Positions 8,885-17,761 of a stretch of 33,471 bases of DNA are shown here, piece by piece (within the stretch, counting starts at the first letter, position 1; each line of letters begins with the position of its first letter). The notes under the pieces are model-generated. The model was not told the origin of the DNA. It worked only from the letters and a program-made list of their open reading frames with translations, and ran no database searches. The position numbers and the translations under genes were made by a program. Source of the stretch: an archaeon (GTDB lineage Archaea; Thermoproteota; Nitrososphaeria; Nitrososphaerales; JACAEJ01); the NCBI GenBank assembly GCA_024256265.1, contig JACGUK010000008.1:1-33471 (forward strand). The letters run 5' to 3'.

Positions 8885-9793
8885 ATGCCCATTGACACTC
8901 AGAGCAGAATAAGGTTAGGGATAGTCATTGCTCTTACTTCTTCATATATGGTAATCGAGATCATAGGCAGCATTTTAACTAATAGCTTAGCTTTGATGTC
9001 TGATGCTGTTCACATGCTATCTGACGTTGGAGGATTATCTATGTGCTTTTTTGCTAGCATCTTTGCCATGAGACCCCCAACCCCTAAAAAGTCCTTTGGA
9101 TACCATCGCATAGAGATATTGGTAGCTCTATTCAATGGTTTAATACTCATAGCATTGGTAGCATACATATTCTTCGAGGCATACAAGCGTTTCCTTTACC
9201 CACCAGAAGTTCTAGGATTAGAGATGCTAATGATAGCATCGATAGGACTAATTGTGAACTTGACAGGGGCTAGGATACTATGGCATTCTTCAAGGGAGAG
9301 CCTTAACCTTCGATCAGCATTTCTTCACGTAATTATGGATGCCTTAGGTTCTATAGGTGCTATTACTTCTGGAGTAATAATCTTTCTAACAGGGTGGAAG
9401 ACTGCTGATCCTATAGCAAGTGTAGCCATAGGTTTGATCATGATGCCTACAATTTATAGGCTAATGAAGAGGAGCACGAGCATACTCATGGAGAGTACTC
9501 CAGAGCACATATCTCCTAAAGAAGTTGAAGAGACTTTGTTGGGCATAGAAGGCGTGAGAGGAGTTCATGATTTACATTTATGGACGATAACCTCTGGCAT
9601 GTATTCGATGAGCGCCCATCTCATCATAGATAGACATGGAGAATGGAGTTCCATTTCAGAAGAGGCAAGGAAGGTCCTTAAAGATAAGTTCAAAATTGCT
9701 CATAGTACAATTCAGATCGAAGAGAGGCTTATAGAATGTGATAATACAGGGTGTAAAATAATACAGGATTTAAGTAAAAAGGGCGAAAGATAA
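8885..9793 (+). CDS. Cation diffusion facilitator, zinc-type efflux protein
   Basis: The 302-residue protein has six membrane segments and a soluble C-terminal CDF domain (VRGVHDLHLWTI, a hallmark of the ZnT/CzcD branch). The transport site is of the His/Asp type: SDAVHMLSD in TM2 (His43, Asp47) and HVIMDALGS in TM5 (His148, Asp152), which in characterised family members favours zinc (also cadmium or cobalt). There is no long His-rich loop. It would export divalent metal from the cytoplasm in exchange for protons. A C-terminal CDNTGCK adds two cysteines that could bind metal. It stands alone; no metal regulator is adjacent. Confidence 0.93.
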   Translation: MPIDTQSRIRLGIVIALTSSYMVIEIIGSILTNSLALMSDAVHMLSDVGGLSMCFFASIFAMRPPTPKKSFGYHRIEILVALFNGLILIALVAYIFFEAYKRFLYPPEVLGLEMLMIASIGLIVNLTGARILWHSSRESLNLRSAFLHVIMDALGSIGAITSGVIIFLTGWKTADPIASVAIGLIMMPTIYRLMKRSTSILMESTPEHISPKEVEETLLGIEGVRGVHDLHLWTITSGMYSMSAHLIIDRHGEWSSISEEARKVLKDKFKIAHSTIQIEERLIECDNTGCKIIQDLSKKGER

Positions 9794-9854
9794 ATTTATT
9801 CAAATCTTACTAAAATATTAAATTTGTAGTACAATTGTAGTGCATCAATTAACG

Positions 9855-9862
9855 CTTATATG
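9855..9862 (+). promoter_or_regulatory. Putative TATA box of the symporter/CobT-like operon
   Basis: CTTATATG lies about 35 bases before the ATG at 9894, leaving a leader of about ten bases that includes AGGATAAAG. Confidence 0.3.
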
Positions 9863-9893
9863 GTTGGATTATCCGTCCATAATAGGATAAAGA

Positions 9894-11321
9894 ATGATAA
9901 CATTTATCGATTGGGCAATAGTCTTTGCTTACATAGCATTAATGTTCATCATAGGCATAACTATGTATAAACGCTCTGGAGCTTACGATGATTATCTGAT
10001 TGCTGGAAGAAAGTTCAATGCCCTATATATTGCTTTGACCCTTGCTGCCATGATCTCCAGCGCTACTCTAGGTGTGAGTGGGCTTGGATACTCATTTGGG
10101 CTCTCTGGGGCTTGGTTCTTCATAATGCTTGGCATTGGTGCATGGATACTATTCTTCACCATAGCAGGAAGGTTAAGAGTTTTGGCACAGTATGCAATAA
10201 CAGACATTTATGAGCTAAGGTATGATGCTCGTTGTCGTGTTCTGATTACAGTATTGGGCGTCTTTGCATACATAACTCTTCTTAGCATAGGCTTTGTAGG
10301 TGGCGGACATGTCTTAGGAGGAATTTTTGATATTCCTCTTATCATAGCCATGCTCATCATAGCCATACCTTTCATCACATATACAGCCCTAGGAGGGATA
10401 TGGGCATCAGCAGTAACTAACATAGTCAAGTTCTTGATTCTTATAGTTGGATTAGCAATCCTCATACCTACTGCCTTATCTGGAGCAGGTGGATGGGAAA
10501 AAGTTGTCACAACGCTTCCACCAGATGCATTTAACCTATTTTCAAACTTGGGTCTTTTGTCCATCTGGGCCTTCTTTTGGCTTATGACATTAAGCTTCTG
10601 GGTGGCTGCTGACATTTATCAGATGCTCTTTGCAGCTAAGAGTGTGCGTACTGCAAGAGTAGGCTTGGTCTTATCAGGAATATTGATAATCATCATAGGA
10701 ATGGCAGCAGCTATTATAGGCATGCTCGCCTCTGTGCAATTCCCAGGCATACTACCAGAAGAAGCAGCCCCACGTGTTGCCTTAACTCTGCCAACTGGAC
10801 TTTCTGGATTAGTCTCAGTAGCATTGCTCAGCGGAAGCGCAATAGCGGTAGTGATCTTTCAAATAGTGGCTGCAACACTGCTCATTAGGGGAATATGGCC
10901 TAAGGCAAAATTGAGTATGAATAAGATAAGAGCTATAAGTGCAATAATGGGAGGGGCTGGGTTTGTCATAGCAGCTATCTTTCCTGATATAATCTTCTTG
11001 GTCGAGCTTACCTTCCGAATAATGATACCAGCAACGTTCGTCACAGTCTTGGCAGCCTTTTACTGGAAGCGGGCAACAGCAGCAGGAGCCTTTGCCTCTT
11101 CTCTTATAGGCGTAGCTGTAGCAATTGTATGGACATTCTTGGTTCTGCCAAGTTTATCTCTAGAATATCACTTTATACTCGAACCAACATTCATAGGAGT
11201 TGTTGCATCGTTTATAGCTCTAATAGTAGTCTCTTATTTATCTCATCCACCTTCTATGGAGAAGTTGAAGTTTTTTATACCAGCAAAAGACCCAAAGACT
11301 GATAAAAAAGAAAAGAGTTGA
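9894..11321 (+). CDS. Sodium:solute symporter family (SSSF) transporter
   Basis: The 475-residue membrane protein has about 13 hydrophobic segments and the SSSF pattern: DDYLIAGRKFNALYIALTLAAMISSATLGVSGLGYSFG near the N-terminus, then ITDIYELRYDARCRV and ITYTALGGIWASAVTN. Members import sugars, amino acids, carboxylates, nucleosides or vitamins with sodium; the substrate cannot be read from the sequence. Its stop codon overlaps or abuts the following CobT-like gene, so the two are probably co-expressed. A TATA-like element CTTATATGG lies about 35 bases upstream of the ATG. Confidence 0.9.
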   Translation: MITFIDWAIVFAYIALMFIIGITMYKRSGAYDDYLIAGRKFNALYIALTLAAMISSATLGVSGLGYSFGLSGAWFFIMLGIGAWILFFTIAGRLRVLAQYAITDIYELRYDARCRVLITVLGVFAYITLLSIGFVGGGHVLGGIFDIPLIIAMLIIAIPFITYTALGGIWASAVTNIVKFLILIVGLAILIPTALSGAGGWEKVVTTLPPDAFNLFSNLGLLSIWAFFWLMTLSFWVAADIYQMLFAAKSVRTARVGLVLSGILIIIIGMAAAIIGMLASVQFPGILPEEAAPRVALTLPTGLSGLVSVALLSGSAIAVVIFQIVAATLLIRGIWPKAKLSMNKIRAISAIMGGAGFVIAAIFPDIIFLVELTFRIMIPATFVTVLAAFYWKRATAAGAFASSLIGVAVAIVWTFLVLPSLSLEYHFILEPTFIGVVASFIALIVVSYLSHPPSMEKLKFFIPAKDPKTDKKEKS

Positions 11322-11326
11322 TTAAA

Positions 11327-12445
11327 ATGAGTCTTAAGAATGTCAGCATAATAGGCGATAGAGCCAAAGCATCTCAATTCATAGAGAATTTAAAGGGAAA
11401 AAATCCTGTCTTCATCTGCACGATAGCTAACACTAGAACTGCCATGGTGCCAGGGATAACTGTTGCTGGTGCAGTCCCTGAAATTGTAAAGTGTACGCCT
11501 CCAGCAGATGCTGAATTGGTCTACTATGGTGAGTGTAAGTGCATTACTGGAATACCAGCAACTCCTGATGGGAAGCCAACACCAGCTATAATAACCCTAA
11601 GCGCTCTAAGACTTGCAGATATACCATTCTTCATTGTGGAGGCTGGTTGTGAAGTAAAGCCCTATGCACCATACATATCCCTTAGCATTCCAAGCCCTGG
11701 GGATAACATACAAAAGGGTAGAGCCTTGGATAGAGATGTTGTTGAGAAGGCTATAAAATATGCAGAGCTCATAGGAAGAAATTTTGCTGAGCTAGCTGAT
11801 TATTTAGTCCTTGGAGAGAGTATACCAGCAGGGACTACTACAGCACTAGGAGTCCTAATGAGCCTTGGCATAGATGCTAGGGGAAAAGTTAGCAGTAGCA
11901 TGCCTAATAACCCTCATGAGATAAAGAATAAAGTGGTTGAAGATGGAATGAAGGCAGCAGGCATTAAGATAGGTAGCCTTAAAGATGATCCAATAAGAGC
12001 AATATCAACTCTTGGCGACCCTATGATGGTAAGCGTTTTAGGAATGACTTTAGGTGCTGCACAAAAAGTCCCAGTGATCTTAGCAGGGGGTACACAAATG
12101 GCAGCAATAGTAGCATTGATCAGCAGAATTAGACCTAATATTCTTAGAAACGTTGTCATAGGTACAACTAAATACATAGTCGAGGATTCAACATCCAGCA
12201 TTAGTTGGCTCATCGATCAATCTGAAAATATTCTTATCTTTGGTGCTGATCCAGGACTTGGTGAATCTAAAAAAGATGGTCTTAGAGCATATGGTTCTGG
12301 ATTCGTTAGAGAAGGAGTAGGAGCTGGTGGGGCAACTTTAGCAGCCATGCTGAAATCTAAAGGAAAGATAACAACCGATATAGTAAGAGCTGAAATTGAG
12401 AGAAATTATGAGAAGATAGTTGAATCCAGATTAAAGAGCCGTTGA
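11327..12445 (+). CDS. cobT: Archaeal CobT-like nicotinate-nucleotide:dimethylbenzimidazole phosphoribosyltransferase family (UPF0284)
   Basis: The protein (372 residues from the chosen ATG) matches the archaeal CobT-like/UPF0284 family over its full length. Visible conserved stretches are ICTIANTRTAMVPGITVAGA, ITLSALRLADIPFFIVEAG, LGESIPAGTTTALGVLMSLG, VPVILAGGTQMAAIVALI and LIFGADPGLGES. Bacterial CobT activates the lower ligand base of cobalamin using nicotinate mononucleotide; the archaeal family is usually annotated the same way, though its substrate base may differ. A TTG at 11318 overlapping the symporter stop is an alternative start; the ATG at 11327 is preferred because it begins the conserved N-terminus. 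A corrinoid adenosyltransferase 11 kb downstream agrees with corrinoid use by the organism. Confidence 0.85.
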   Translation: MSLKNVSIIGDRAKASQFIENLKGKNPVFICTIANTRTAMVPGITVAGAVPEIVKCTPPADAELVYYGECKCITGIPATPDGKPTPAIITLSALRLADIPFFIVEAGCEVKPYAPYISLSIPSPGDNIQKGRALDRDVVEKAIKYAELIGRNFAELADYLVLGESIPAGTTTALGVLMSLGIDARGKVSSSMPNNPHEIKNKVVEDGMKAAGIKIGSLKDDPIRAISTLGDPMMVSVLGMTLGAAQKVPVILAGGTQMAAIVALISRIRPNILRNVVIGTTKYIVEDSTSSISWLIDQSENILIFGADPGLGESKKDGLRAYGSGFVREGVGAGGATLAAMLKSKGKITTDIVRAEIERNYEKIVESRLKSR

Positions 12446-12448
12446 ATC

Positions 12449-12853
12449 TTACTTGATCTTCATTCTTTTCTTTAAAGTCCCATCACAAGCATGGCAATCC
12501 TCAGAATCAACATCAGGCTCAAGGCGCTTATGAAGTTCACATAATAGCTTCGACTCTCTTATATAATCACAAGCTTCTGTTATTCTAAACCTAAACTCCT
12601 TTCGGCTTATCTCTCCTTTGAAAAGAAAATCAGCGATTTCATTTGTTATATATCTAATCTCATCCACATCATCTAATCTTAACATTGCAGCACGCTTGCC
12701 CTTTATATAATAACTCACAGCAGCCTGAGTTATTTCTAACTTCTTAGCAACTTCCTCTTGTGATAGACCGTAATCCTCAATGAGCCTTCTTGCTATCATG
12801 GCTCTTAAAGTAGGGATAGCAGTTTTGTAGACCATCTCATAGGGCACTATCAT
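12449..12853 (-). CDS. XRE-family transcriptional regulator with C-terminal Cys/His motif
   Basis: Residues about 15-57 form a helix-turn-helix of the XRE type (LSQEEVAKKLEITQAAVSYYIKGKR). The C-terminal part ends in a Cys/His cluster: LLCELHKRLEP followed by CHAC, a pattern seen in stand-alone archaeal COG2522-type regulators, possibly binding metal or an Fe-S cluster. The protein has 134 residues, a normal size. Its gene ends four bases from the convergent CobT-like gene. Its target is unknown; autoregulation is possible (see the inverted repeat at 12877-12900). Confidence 0.85.
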   Translation of the reverse strand: MIVPYEMVYKTAIPTLRAMIARRLIEDYGLSQEEVAKKLEITQAAVSYYIKGKRAAMLRLDDVDEIRYITNEIADFLFKGEISRKEFRFRITEACDYIRESKLLCELHKRLEPDVDSEDCHACDGTLKKRMKIK

Positions 12854-12876
12854 AGTTTCTCATAGGAATAATAGCA

Positions 12877-12900
12877 TAAGTATTTATTAAATATAACTTA
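12877..12900 (-). promoter_or_regulatory. TATA region with TAAGT/ACTTA inverted repeat before the XRE regulator
   Basis: A TATA-like AATAAATA (plus-strand 12881-12888) lies about 30 bases upstream of the regulator ATG. It is framed by inverted 5-base arms, TAAGT at 12877-12881 and ACTTA at 12896-12900. An XRE dimer bound here would cover the TATA box. The arms are short in very AT-rich DNA, so the operator reading is tentative. Confidence 0.25.
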
Positions 12901-12916
12901 AGTTTTGACTTATACT

Positions 12917-13954
12917 CTACTTTTTTCTTAATACAGTTATAGCCCTCGTTAAAGTTCTATGAACATAGACTTCATGCCTCTCTTTTACCTCAAATGCATC
13001 TGACTCATCCAATTTGATCGTATTAGGATGAACGATGACACAATACCTTCCTTTAGGTATAATTGCTTCTGCTTGTAAGATAAATTCTTGTAATAAATTT
13101 AGAGTCTTTATCCCTCTCGATGATGCGCATCTCCCATAAGGTATATCCGTTACTACTGCATTCACATTTTTTATTGGTAGCATCAAAGCATCTGAGTTTA
13201 TTATGCCAAGGCTTTCTAACATGTAATGCTTTAAGTTATTCATAGCTCCTTTACACATCTTCATAGATACATCTATTCCAATGGTATTAATTCCAACAAT
13301 TGATGCTTCTATCAATATGCTCCCTGTGCCACAGAATGGATCAAGAATTATTTCTCCTTCTTTAACATGAGATAAATTGACGAGTCCTCTTGCAAACTTA
13401 GGATAAAGGGCTGAGGGATGAAAGAAAGGTCTTGCCCTAGGTCTCCTTAACCTCCAAATTTTTCTATCTATGTAATCTGTGAAGCCTAAAAGAAGATAAT
13501 TATCAAAGACTATACCAATTACCATCTTTTGAGGGTTTTTTAATGAAACTTTAGCATTAGGTAATCTTCTCTTAACAGAAGAGCCTATAATGGCTTCCAT
13601 TTTTCCTGATATAGATTGATTAGATAGATTGAAGACAGATGCAGCAAAACTCACAGAACTGTCCATAAAATCGTCAAAGGCTATAGCATTAATAGACCTC
13701 TCTGCATCCTCTATTTTACAAAGAGTTAAAAGATGAGCGCCAGCATTAACATATGCGCCCCTCTTTAAAATTGTATTTAAATTAAATCTTCCGTCTACAA
13801 TTATCACTCGCTCATCAATTATTTCTAAACTTGCTTTATCGTCATAAGTTTCTACTATGGCTCTTAATTCTGCTTGGGGTAAAGTGCTTCTCTCCCCTGA
13901 GAGTAAGAAGAATTTCTTATTTGTCAATTTTTGTTTTAGATCTTTATCTGACAA
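12917..13954 (-). CDS. trmG10: tRNA (guanine-10-N2) methyltransferase, Trm11/TrmG10 family
   Basis: The 345-residue protein has an N-terminal THUMP-containing half (residues about 1-165) and a C-terminal Rossmann methyltransferase. The linker IWRLRRPRARPFFHPSALYP and FARGLVNLS are typical of the family. SAM-binding motif I is DPFCGTGS (205-212) and the catalytic motif is TDIPYGR (269-275), where the usual first Pro of DPPY is Ile. It would methylate the exocyclic amine of G10 in tRNA. The start appears to be TTG at 13954 since no in-frame ATG precedes the conserved region. It lies 12 bases after the PRPP synthetase stop, so the two are probably cotranscribed. Confidence 0.9.
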   Translation of the reverse strand: MSDKDLKQKLTNKKFFLLSGERSTLPQAELRAIVETYDDKASLEIIDERVIIVDGRFNLNTILKRGAYVNAGAHLLTLCKIEDAERSINAIAFDDFMDSSVSFAASVFNLSNQSISGKMEAIIGSSVKRRLPNAKVSLKNPQKMVIGIVFDNYLLLGFTDYIDRKIWRLRRPRARPFFHPSALYPKFARGLVNLSHVKEGEIILDPFCGTGSILIEASIVGINTIGIDVSMKMCKGAMNNLKHYMLESLGIINSDALMLPIKNVNAVVTDIPYGRCASSRGIKTLNLLQEFILQAEAIIPKGRYCVIVHPNTIKLDESDAFEVKERHEVYVHRTLTRAITVLRKK

Positions 13955-13966
13955 TTATAACATGAT

Positions 13967-14869
13967 TTAGAGTGTAGAGAGATAAGACGCTAAAATCGGA
14001 GCCACATCTATCTTGCTTATAGGACTTGGTATAGTATTGGTTCCTATGACTTCTTCAACACCTGCTCTTTTAATTCTATCCAGAGCATCTCCAGCCAATA
14101 ATGGGTGAGTGCAAGTTGCAAAAACTCTTTTGGCTCCATAATCCTTCAACTTTATTGTAGCCATCTCCATAGTCTTACCACTGCTTATTATATCATCAAC
14201 AAGAATTATATCCCTATCATAGAATTGCTTCATCATATCCTCCTTAAATAAAACTTCACCAGTGATCTTATCCCTTATTTTAGGAAGGGCTAGATATTCT
14301 ATATTGAGAATTTTTGCAAAGGCTTCTACTCTAACCGATCCACCAAAGTCTGGAGATACTGCTATTGCTTTATTCAAGTGATAACTTTTGCCGAAATATT
14401 CAGCCATTAGAGGAATTGCAGATACGCTGTATGCTGGTATGGAGAAGAGCCCTAAACCTTCTACATTATGTATATCAACTGTAACTACTCTTTTAACTCC
14501 TACAGACCTTAGCAGATGGGCAAATACTCCCAAGCTAACTACTTCTCCTTGTAAAAATGCTCTATGTTGCCTAGCATAAGCAAGGTATGGAATTATTGCA
14601 TGAACCTCTGATCCATCCTCACTGAGCTTATGAGCTAGAAATAATAGCTGTAAGATATGTCTATCAGTAGGAGGATAAGTCGATTGAACTATTGCGACTC
14701 TCTTATTCCTAACATCACTTATTATTCTAAAATAGCTTTCACCGTCTGGGAAGAGCTTTGCATCAATATCCAAAATATCAGCCCCAAGATTCTTAGCTGT
14801 GCTTATTGCCAATTCCTTCGATGCTGGTCCTGGAGCTATCAACCATTCTTTTTGTGAAGATTTAGCCAT
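13967..14869 (-). CDS. prs: Ribose-phosphate pyrophosphokinase (PRPP synthetase)
   Basis: From the chosen ATG the protein is 300 residues, the usual archaeal length. Motifs: IAPGPASKELA at the N-terminus, LFPDGESYFRI, the flexible-loop and substrate residues around YARQHRAF, VDIHN, SPDFGG and the PRPP loop DDIISSGKT (225-233). The enzyme makes PRPP from ribose 5-phosphate and ATP, feeding purine, pyrimidine, NAD and cobamide synthesis. The same frame stays open upstream to 14947, but that 26-residue extension is low-complexity and unlike the family. Starting at 14869 also leaves 115 bases for divergent promoters shared with the radical SAM gene. Confidence 0.93.
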   Translation of the reverse strand: MAKSSQKEWLIAPGPASKELAISTAKNLGADILDIDAKLFPDGESYFRIISDVRNKRVAIVQSTYPPTDRHILQLLFLAHKLSEDGSEVHAIIPYLAYARQHRAFLQGEVVSLGVFAHLLRSVGVKRVVTVDIHNVEGLGLFSIPAYSVSAIPLMAEYFGKSYHLNKAIAVSPDFGGSVRVEAFAKILNIEYLALPKIRDKITGEVLFKEDMMKQFYDRDIILVDDIISSGKTMEMATIKLKDYGAKRVFATCTHPLLAGDALDRIKRAGVEEVIGTNTIPSPISKIDVAPILASYLSTL

Positions 14870-14984
14870 GCCAATGAAGATTGAATTGGACTGCTTTTTT
14901 TCCTTATCGTTCGAGTTTTGTAAAGCCTTTATACCATAAAAGAGCATATATTCCAGTTAAGGGCATCAATGTGAAGGTGAAGGC

Positions 14985-16034
14985 ATGGAAAAGGAAGCCA
15001 TGGTTTATACAAAGCTTGGAAATAATAATGTTAAATGTAAGCTATGCCCTAGGGCATGTGTAATAAAGAACAATAAGAGAGGAGTATGCAGGGTTAGGGA
15101 GAATAGAGATGGTACTCTTTTCACTTTGATATATGGTTTAACTACAGCAGAGGCTATTGACCCAATAGAGAAGAAGCCTCTATTCCACTTCTGGCCTGGT
15201 AGCGATACATACTCTATATCAACTCTATCCTGCACATTCTTCTGCCCATGGTGCCAGAATTGGGAGATAAGCCAAGCATCCCCTGGCGAAGTTTATACTT
15301 TTGAACTCAATTCTGACGAAGTTATTAAAAGGATCCACAAATCAGGCTCCTCATCTATATCTTATACTTATAATGAGCCTTTACTTTGGTACGAGTTCGT
15401 ATATGATACATCAAAGCTTGCAAAAGAGAACAAAATTCAAAACATATTGGTTACGAACGGTTATATAACAGAGGAGGCTCTTTTGCCATTGGTCAATTTT
15501 ATAGATGCTGCCAATGTTGATATAAAGGGCTTTACTGAGCATTTCTATCGAACTTACTGCAAGGGAGATTTAGAATCTGTATTATTGGCAACTAAATCAA
15601 TGAAGAGAGAAGGAGTTCATGTAGAAGTTACAAATTTGATAATCCCTGGTATAAACGACTCTTTAGATGAGATAAGACAGCTTTCCATATGGATGAGGGA
15701 TAACATTGGAAAAGATAGCCCTTTACATTTCTCAAGATTCTTCCCACACTATAAGATGGTCGATAGACCTCCAACTCCTTTTGAGACTTTGTTCAAAGCT
15801 AAGAAGATAGCTGAAGAAGAAGGATTACAATTCGTTTACATAGGAAATGTTCCAGGAGAGGGAGAGAACACTTATTGCCCAAATTGTAAGCATCTTTTGA
15901 TAAGAAGGATAGGGTTTGACGTGCTCAAAGTTGATCTGTCGAAGGGAAATACATGTCCTAACTGTGGGTTTAGAATTAACATAGTTGGTGAGCCGCAGAC
16001 AAGGTCTTGGAGCCGCTTTTTCGTTTCACTCTAA
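14985..16034 (+). CDS. amrS: Radical SAM enzyme, AmrS/PflA-like (AmmeMemoRadiSam type)
   Basis: The 349-residue protein begins with a Cys motif (CKLCPRAC with a following RGVC, residues 18-35), then the radical SAM cluster CTFFCPWCQNW (Cys83, Cys87, Cys90), and ends with a zinc-ribbon-like pair of CPNC motifs. This layout matches the AmrS group of pyruvate formate-lyase activating enzyme relatives, which usually sit near a MEMO protein and an AMMECR1 protein. Neither partner is in this window. Substrate unknown. The ATG at 14985 follows AAGGTGAAGGC, a good Shine-Dalgarno sequence. The gene is divergent from prs. Confidence 0.88.
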   Translation: MEKEAMVYTKLGNNNVKCKLCPRACVIKNNKRGVCRVRENRDGTLFTLIYGLTTAEAIDPIEKKPLFHFWPGSDTYSISTLSCTFFCPWCQNWEISQASPGEVYTFELNSDEVIKRIHKSGSSSISYTYNEPLLWYEFVYDTSKLAKENKIQNILVTNGYITEEALLPLVNFIDAANVDIKGFTEHFYRTYCKGDLESVLLATKSMKREGVHVEVTNLIIPGINDSLDEIRQLSIWMRDNIGKDSPLHFSRFFPHYKMVDRPPTPFETLFKAKKIAEEEGLQFVYIGNVPGEGENTYCPNCKHLLIRRIGFDVLKVDLSKGNTCPNCGFRINIVGEPQTRSWSRFFVSL

Positions 16035-16101
16035 TGTAAATACCTTAGCCTTTTCCTACGCCCTTCATGGCTCAGCTTCTTCATCTGTATTAGTACTCTT
16101 C

Positions 16102-16473
16102 TCAGTAAAAATATGCCATCCCCCTAGGTCTTGTAGGCTCGAGCTTACTCGTCATAGGATTTACCCTAAGCCCTAAATCCTCTAAACTCCTAACACCTAT
16201 AACGGGCTTGGCACCCTCGAAGCTGACGAATATTGTTGCTGCCTCCCTATCCTCGATGTTTAGCACAGCCGCATATGTTTTCGCCTTAACTTTCCTTCCA
16301 TCACCTAGCTCTAGATCCAATGTTAGAGGCAACTCCCAAGCTTTAACTTCCTCTACGGTGTCTTGAGGCAATACTGTATAGCTTGCTCCAGTATCGACCA
16401 TAACTTTTTCAAGAACTTTTACTTTCTCAGCACCTTTAACTTTGGCGCTTACGAATACATGGCCCAATTGCAC
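16102..16473 (-). CDS. Retropepsin-like aspartic protease (clan AA)
   Basis: The 123-residue protein is a single aspartic protease lobe: MVDTGASYTVLP (catalytic Asp27-Thr-Gly) and a second conserved patch KPVIGVRSLEDLGLRV. Such short proteins act as homodimers. The start is GTG at 16473, preceded by AGGGGGC. The gene is visibly richer in G and C than its neighbours and is oriented against the two flanking radical SAM genes, which may point to separate acquisition. Archaeal members of this family are common but uncharacterised; no partner is apparent. Residues 103-123 lie past the usual end of the domain. Confidence 0.82.
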   Translation of the reverse strand: MQLGHVFVSAKVKGAEKVKVLEKVMVDTGASYTVLPQDTVEEVKAWELPLTLDLELGDGRKVKAKTYAAVLNIEDREAATIFVSFEGAKPVIGVRSLEDLGLRVNPMTSKLEPTRPRGMAYFY

Positions 16474-16628
16474 TATGCCCCCTGATTTCGCCTATAAATT
16501 AATGGCGTGTAGCTTCGTATTAATTTATCCTTTTTTAGCATTTACATTATAATGAAAATCGGGAAGAGCTTATAAGTGATTTTTACAATAAGTAAGTTGA
16601 GAATAATTAAAATCATGGTGTAGTTCGA

Positions 16629-17711
16629 ATGTGGAGAGCACTTCGCCCAGATTCTATAAATGTACTTTACGATGAGAAGTGCAGGAAATCTTTATCAAGA
16701 TACTTCGATATAATGTTCGATAAGAAGCTTGCAAAGTTTAAGCTCTTGAAGACTTTTCCTGCAGAATTTCAAGGTATGAATAATGCTGAGATGTGGAGGA
16801 TGCATAATAATCTGCTAAAGGAATTCAAAGATTATGCAAAGGAAATCGATTCAGGCAATAAAAAGCCTAACGAGCCTGCTAAGATTAGCCTATTAGACCT
16901 TAAGATCGAATTGGCTAAAAAGATTCTTGAGAGATGCACATTTTGCATGAGGGCTTGTGCTGTAAATAGACTGAAGGGCGAAACGAAGTACTGTGGCTGT
17001 GATCTAAATTTCCCTGTCTCGACTATGTTTGATCATTATGGAGAAGAACCTGAACTCGTACCATCCTTCACTGTCTTCACAATAGGTTGCACCATGAGAT
17101 GCCTTCACTGCCAGAACTGGAGTATAAGCCAATGGTATGAGGCAGGAACTTTGTATGAGCATGAGAAAGTGGCAAGGCAAGCAGACATAGCAAGAGCTAG
17201 AGGTTGTAGAAATTTGAACATGGTAGGAGGGGAGCCTACACCTTATCTTTATCATTGGCTAGAAGTATCAAAAGAGATTAGGGAGAATATATCTACTGTC
17301 TGGAACTCCAATAGCTACTATAGCTATCCTTCCTCACAACTGTTGGCTGAGTGGGCTGATGTTTACCTACTTGACTTCAAGTATGGTAATAATGATTGTG
17401 CTATAAAAATTTCAGATGCACCAAATTACTGGGAGGCTTGTACAAGAAACCATCTTATTGCTAAAGAGCATGGAGAATTAATAATTCGCATATTGGTTTT
17501 ACCTAAGCATATAGATTGCTGCTTTAGACCCATAGTAGAATGGATAGCCAAGAATCTAGGCAAAGGTGTTAGAGTCAATGTTATGTGGCAGTACACGCCT
17601 CATTGGAGGGCTCATGAAGTACCAGAGCTGAGGAAGCGCCTAAATAGAGATGAGATGGAACAGACTGTAATAATAGCAAAAGAAGTTGGCTTAGAGAATT
17701 TTATCACTTAA
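16629..17711 (+). CDS. Radical SAM protein, PflX/COG1313-like
   Basis: The 360-residue protein has an N-terminal helical extension of about 100 residues, a Cys motif (RCTFCMRAC plus YCGC, residues about 102-124), the radical SAM cluster CTMRCLHCQNW (Cys154, Cys158, Cys161) and a GGEPT strand near residue 202. It resembles the uncharacterised PflX group of pyruvate formate-lyase activase relatives. It lacks the C-terminal zinc ribbon of the neighbouring AmrS-like enzyme, so the two are not recent duplicates. Substrate unknown. Confidence 0.85.
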   Translation: MWRALRPDSINVLYDEKCRKSLSRYFDIMFDKKLAKFKLLKTFPAEFQGMNNAEMWRMHNNLLKEFKDYAKEIDSGNKKPNEPAKISLLDLKIELAKKILERCTFCMRACAVNRLKGETKYCGCDLNFPVSTMFDHYGEEPELVPSFTVFTIGCTMRCLHCQNWSISQWYEAGTLYEHEKVARQADIARARGCRNLNMVGGEPTPYLYHWLEVSKEIRENISTVWNSNSYYSYPSSQLLAEWADVYLLDFKYGNNDCAIKISDAPNYWEACTRNHLIAKEHGELIIRILVLPKHIDCCFRPIVEWIAKNLGKGVRVNVMWQYTPHWRAHEVPELRKRLNRDEMEQTVIIAKEVGLENFIT

Positions 17712-17724
17712 AATAATTTCAAGA

Positions 17725-17738
17725 TTTTTTAACTTTTT
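17725..17738 (+). terminator. T-tract terminator, possibly overlapping the next promoter
   Basis: Two T runs (six and five) lie just after the PflX-like stop. The second, followed by AAGTA, is also centred about 25 bases before the zinc ribbon gene ATG and could serve as its TATA element. Confidence 0.35.
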
Positions 17739-17761
17739 AAGTAAGCCATTATAAGTAAATT

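Noticed and set aside
14870..14947. N-terminal extension of PRPP synthetase
   Set aside because: The extra 26 residues are low-complexity, unlike the family, and would occupy the divergent promoter region.
16617..16640. TAGTTCGAATG resembles a tRNA T-loop
   Set aside because: No acceptor stem, D-arm or anticodon arm can be built around it, and it overlaps the start of the PflX-like gene.
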